Positions 42,317 to 43,859 of a stretch of DNA of 43,859 nucleotides are shown here, piece by piece. Positions within the stretch are counted from its first letter, which is position 1, and every line of letters begins with the position of its first letter. Below the pieces are notes generated by a model, which saw only the letters and a program-made list of their open reading frames with translations, had not been told where the DNA came from and ran no database searches. Both the position numbers and the translations under genes were made by a program. Source of the stretch: Gemmataceae bacterium (lineage in GTDB: Bacteria; Planctomycetota; Planctomycetia; Gemmatales; Gemmataceae); the NCBI GenBank assembly GCA_019752375.1, contig JAIEMG010000049.1:1-43859 (forward strand). The letters run 5' to 3'.

Positions 42317-42399
42317 GGCGCTCAAGCCTACCAGTCTGAGAAAGGCTGGAGTATACTGCGGGATAGTCCGGCAACCATCAGCACGAGCGGGACGCGCGC

Positions 42400-43098
42400 A
42401 TGAGCACCCCCACCATCTCGAAGGTCGTGTATCCCGAGAGCGACGGCAAGCCCATGGCCGACAACACGCTGCAGTTCCAGTGGATCGTCACGATCAAGGA
42501 GAACCTGGCGTTGCAGTACCAGGGCCAGCGTGTGTTTGTCGCCGGCGATCTGCTCTGGTATCCCGTGGAAGGGGAGCCGACCATCTGCCAGGCGCCGGAT
42601 GCGCTTGTCGCTTTCGACCGTCCGCCGGGGCACCGCGGCTCCTACCGCCAGTGGGAAGAGGAGGGGATTGCGCCGCAAGTGGTCTTCGAAATTGTCTCGC
42701 CGAGCAATCGGCTCAACGACGCCATCCGCAAGTTCCGCTTCTACGAGCGCTACAAGGTCGAAGAGTACTATGTGTACGATCCCGACCGGTTGACGCTCGA
42801 TGGCTGGTTGCGCCGCGGCGATGAGCTGGTCGAGATTCCGAACATGTCCGGCTGGGTGAGCCCGCGGCTGGGCATCCGATTCGAATTGGGAGAGCAGGGG
42901 TTGCAATTGTTTCATCCCGATGGCAGTCCGTTTCTGACGTTCCCCGAGCTCGATCAGCAACGGCGCGAGGCGCAGCAACAAGCCGTCGAGGCGCGATTGA
43001 GCGCGGAAACGGCGTTGCGCCGAGCCGAGGAGGCAGAGCAACGCAACGAGCGTCTGGCAGCGCAACTGCGTGGTCTGGGCATCCAGCCGGAACTTTGA
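42400..43098 (+). CDS. Uma2-family putative nuclease
   Basis: A 232-residue protein of the Uma2/DUF820 family, PD-(D/E)xK fold. Core: Pro66-Asp67 in APDALVAFD, Glu97 in VVFEIVSPSNR, Lys111 in AIRKFRFYERY, followed by VEEYYVYDPD. The last 70 residues form a coiled coil (DQQRREAQQQAVEARLSAET). Planctomycetes and cyanobacteria have many such genes of unknown target. The ECF gene starts eight bases after the stop, so they may form an operon. Confidence 0.9.
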   Translation: MSTPTISKVVYPESDGKPMADNTLQFQWIVTIKENLALQYQGQRVFVAGDLLWYPVEGEPTICQAPDALVAFDRPPGHRGSYRQWEEEGIAPQVVFEIVSPSNRLNDAIRKFRFYERYKVEEYYVYDPDRLTLDGWLRRGDELVEIPNMSGWVSPRLGIRFELGEQGLQLFHPDGSPFLTFPELDQQRREAQQQAVEARLSAETALRRAEEAEQRNERLAAQLRGLGIQPEL

Positions 43099-43106
43099 AA
43101 ATCGAG

Positions 43107-43712
43107 ATGACCAGCGCCCACGTCAATGAACGGTCCCAGGCGCCCGGCTCCACGTCGCTGAGCCTGCTGGAGCGCGTGCAGGCCCAGGACAAGGACGCCT
43201 GGAACCAACTTGTTCACCTCTACGGGCCGCTGGTCTACCAGTGGTGTCGCCGCTGGCAGCTCCAGGCCGAGGATGCGGCCGATGTCTTGCAAGACGTCTT
43301 CCAGGCGGTGGCGGCGCGGATTCGTTCGTTCCGCCGCGACCGCCCGGGCGACTCGTTCCGCGGCTGGCTCTGGAGCATCACCCGCCACAAGATCGGCGAT
43401 CATTTCCGCAAGAAAAGCCAGGAACCCCAGGCCACCGGCGGCAGCGATGCCCTCGAACGGCTTTGCGATCTGCCCGATCAGCCGCCGCCCGAGGCCGATG
43501 ACGACCCGGCAGGGCAGGGGATGGTTCACCGCGCGGTCGACCTGATCCGGCCGGAGTTCGAGGAGCGCACCTGGCGTGCGTTCTGGCGGGTGGCCCTGGA
43601 GGGGCACGCCACCAAGGACGTGGCCGCGGACCTGGGAGTCACGCCGGATGCAGTTCGCATGGCCAAGTCGCGCGTCCTGCGGCGGTTGCGGCAGGTGCTC
43701 GACGAGCAGTAA
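43107..43712 (+). CDS. ECF sigma factor
   Basis: A 201-residue sigma-70/ECF protein. Region 2: QDKDAWNQLVHLYGPLVYQW, then AADVLQDVFQAVAARIRSFR and FRGWLWSITRHKIGDHFRKK. Region 4 HTH: EGHATKDVAADLGVTPDAVR followed by MAKSRVLRRLRQVL. The ATG at 43107 is preferred; an earlier TTG at 43095 overlaps the Uma2 stop. No anti-sigma or kinase is in view, but the window ends soon after. Confidence 0.92.
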   Translation: MTSAHVNERSQAPGSTSLSLLERVQAQDKDAWNQLVHLYGPLVYQWCRRWQLQAEDAADVLQDVFQAVAARIRSFRRDRPGDSFRGWLWSITRHKIGDHFRKKSQEPQATGGSDALERLCDLPDQPPPEADDDPAGQGMVHRAVDLIRPEFEERTWRAFWRVALEGHATKDVAADLGVTPDAVRMAKSRVLRRLRQVLDEQ

Positions 43713-43730
43713 TTCTAGAACGCGTGAGTG

Positions 43731-43801
43731 TCTGTAGCCGCAGGCTTCAGCCTGCGGAGGGAGTCTGCCGCCGCTGTGACGCTACTCCGCAGGCTGAAGC
43801 C
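43731..43801. repeat. Dispersed palindromic repeat, family D copy 3 (truncated)
   Basis: The left arm gtagccgcaggcttcagcct and most of the right arm ccgcaggctgaagcc are present, but the right end ctacagacgttgcgcgga seen in copies 1 and 2 is lost and replaced by unrelated sequence (caataccgttcaatta). It follows the ECF gene stop by 20 bases and might end transcription. Confidence 0.8.
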
Positions 43802-43859
43802 CAATACCGTTCAATTAGGAGCAAGTGTTCAGTAACTGCCGGCCATGAAATAAGGACTT

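Noticed and set aside
41273..42325. 350-codon minus frame opposite the TIM-barrel gene
   Set aside because: Antisense of a gene with clear metal-binding motifs; its ends lie in the family I repeats.

Overview
The window is a GC-rich chromosomal segment from a planctomycete, most likely of the Gemmata/Gemmataceae type. Support for this comes from the genes: a TIGR03000-type protein, two giant serine/threonine kinases with C-terminal TPRs, two ECF sigma factors (one directly ahead of a kinase), a secreted protein with an LEPR/ECRNLL-like N-terminal motif plus a C-terminal SdrD-B-like domain, a DUF4058-like protein, a Uma2 nuclease, a DUF4085-like protein, and many dispersed palindromic repeats. 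No tRNA, rRNA, CRISPR array, complete insertion sequence or replication origin was seen.

Layout. 1-900: an Rhs-type gene remnant beside a nested palindrome, then a PilZ protein. 1.6-8.2 kb (minus strand): a large secreted repeat protein and kinase 1. 8.4-9.0 kb: a HicA/HicB toxin-antitoxin pair. 9.0-13.3 kb: small membrane proteins, a DUF1499 protein, a secreted esterase and many inverted repeats. 13.4-15.7 kb: a LOG-family hydrolase, small unknowns and the Cys-Gly-Tyr-rich TIGR03000 protein. 16.3-17.8 kb: four very small envelope-type genes (one of only 57 codons) interspersed with three copies of a long repeat. 18.4-26.1 kb: an M48 lipoprotein-like protease, SelO, a seven-bladed WD40 protein, a secreted coiled-coil protein and an 860-residue secreted beta-propeller.

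26.2-31.3 kb is one minus-strand run: ECF sigma factor, kinase 2, VapB-like antitoxin, VapC toxin, a small partner protein and a retropepsin-like protease, with very short gaps or overlaps at most steps. 31.7-34.0 kb is a tight three-gene operon of unknown function. 34.5-36.5 kb is an AT-richer cluster of a lipoprotein, coiled-coil and membrane proteins and a truncated DNA-binding-family protein. 36.7-40.2 kb is a rearranged zone: a MITE-like element, a REP-associated transposase (RAYT) remnant that has replaced the 3' end of a DUF4085-like gene, a truncated duplicate of a DUF4058-like gene, and a two-gene HEPN cassette between that truncated copy and the intact one. 40.2-43.9 kb holds long inverted repeats, a 33-bp tandem repeat, a Tat-exported TIM-barrel protein flanked by inverted repeat copies, a Uma2 nuclease, an ECF sigma factor and a truncated repeat at the edge.

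The best candidates for undescribed biology are the HEPN two-gene cassette, the overlapping retropepsin/partner pair inside the sigma-kinase-VapBC run, the three-gene operon at 31.7-34.0 kb, and the AT-rich membrane/coiled-coil cluster. Functions for these are inferences from sequence reading only; no database search was possible.
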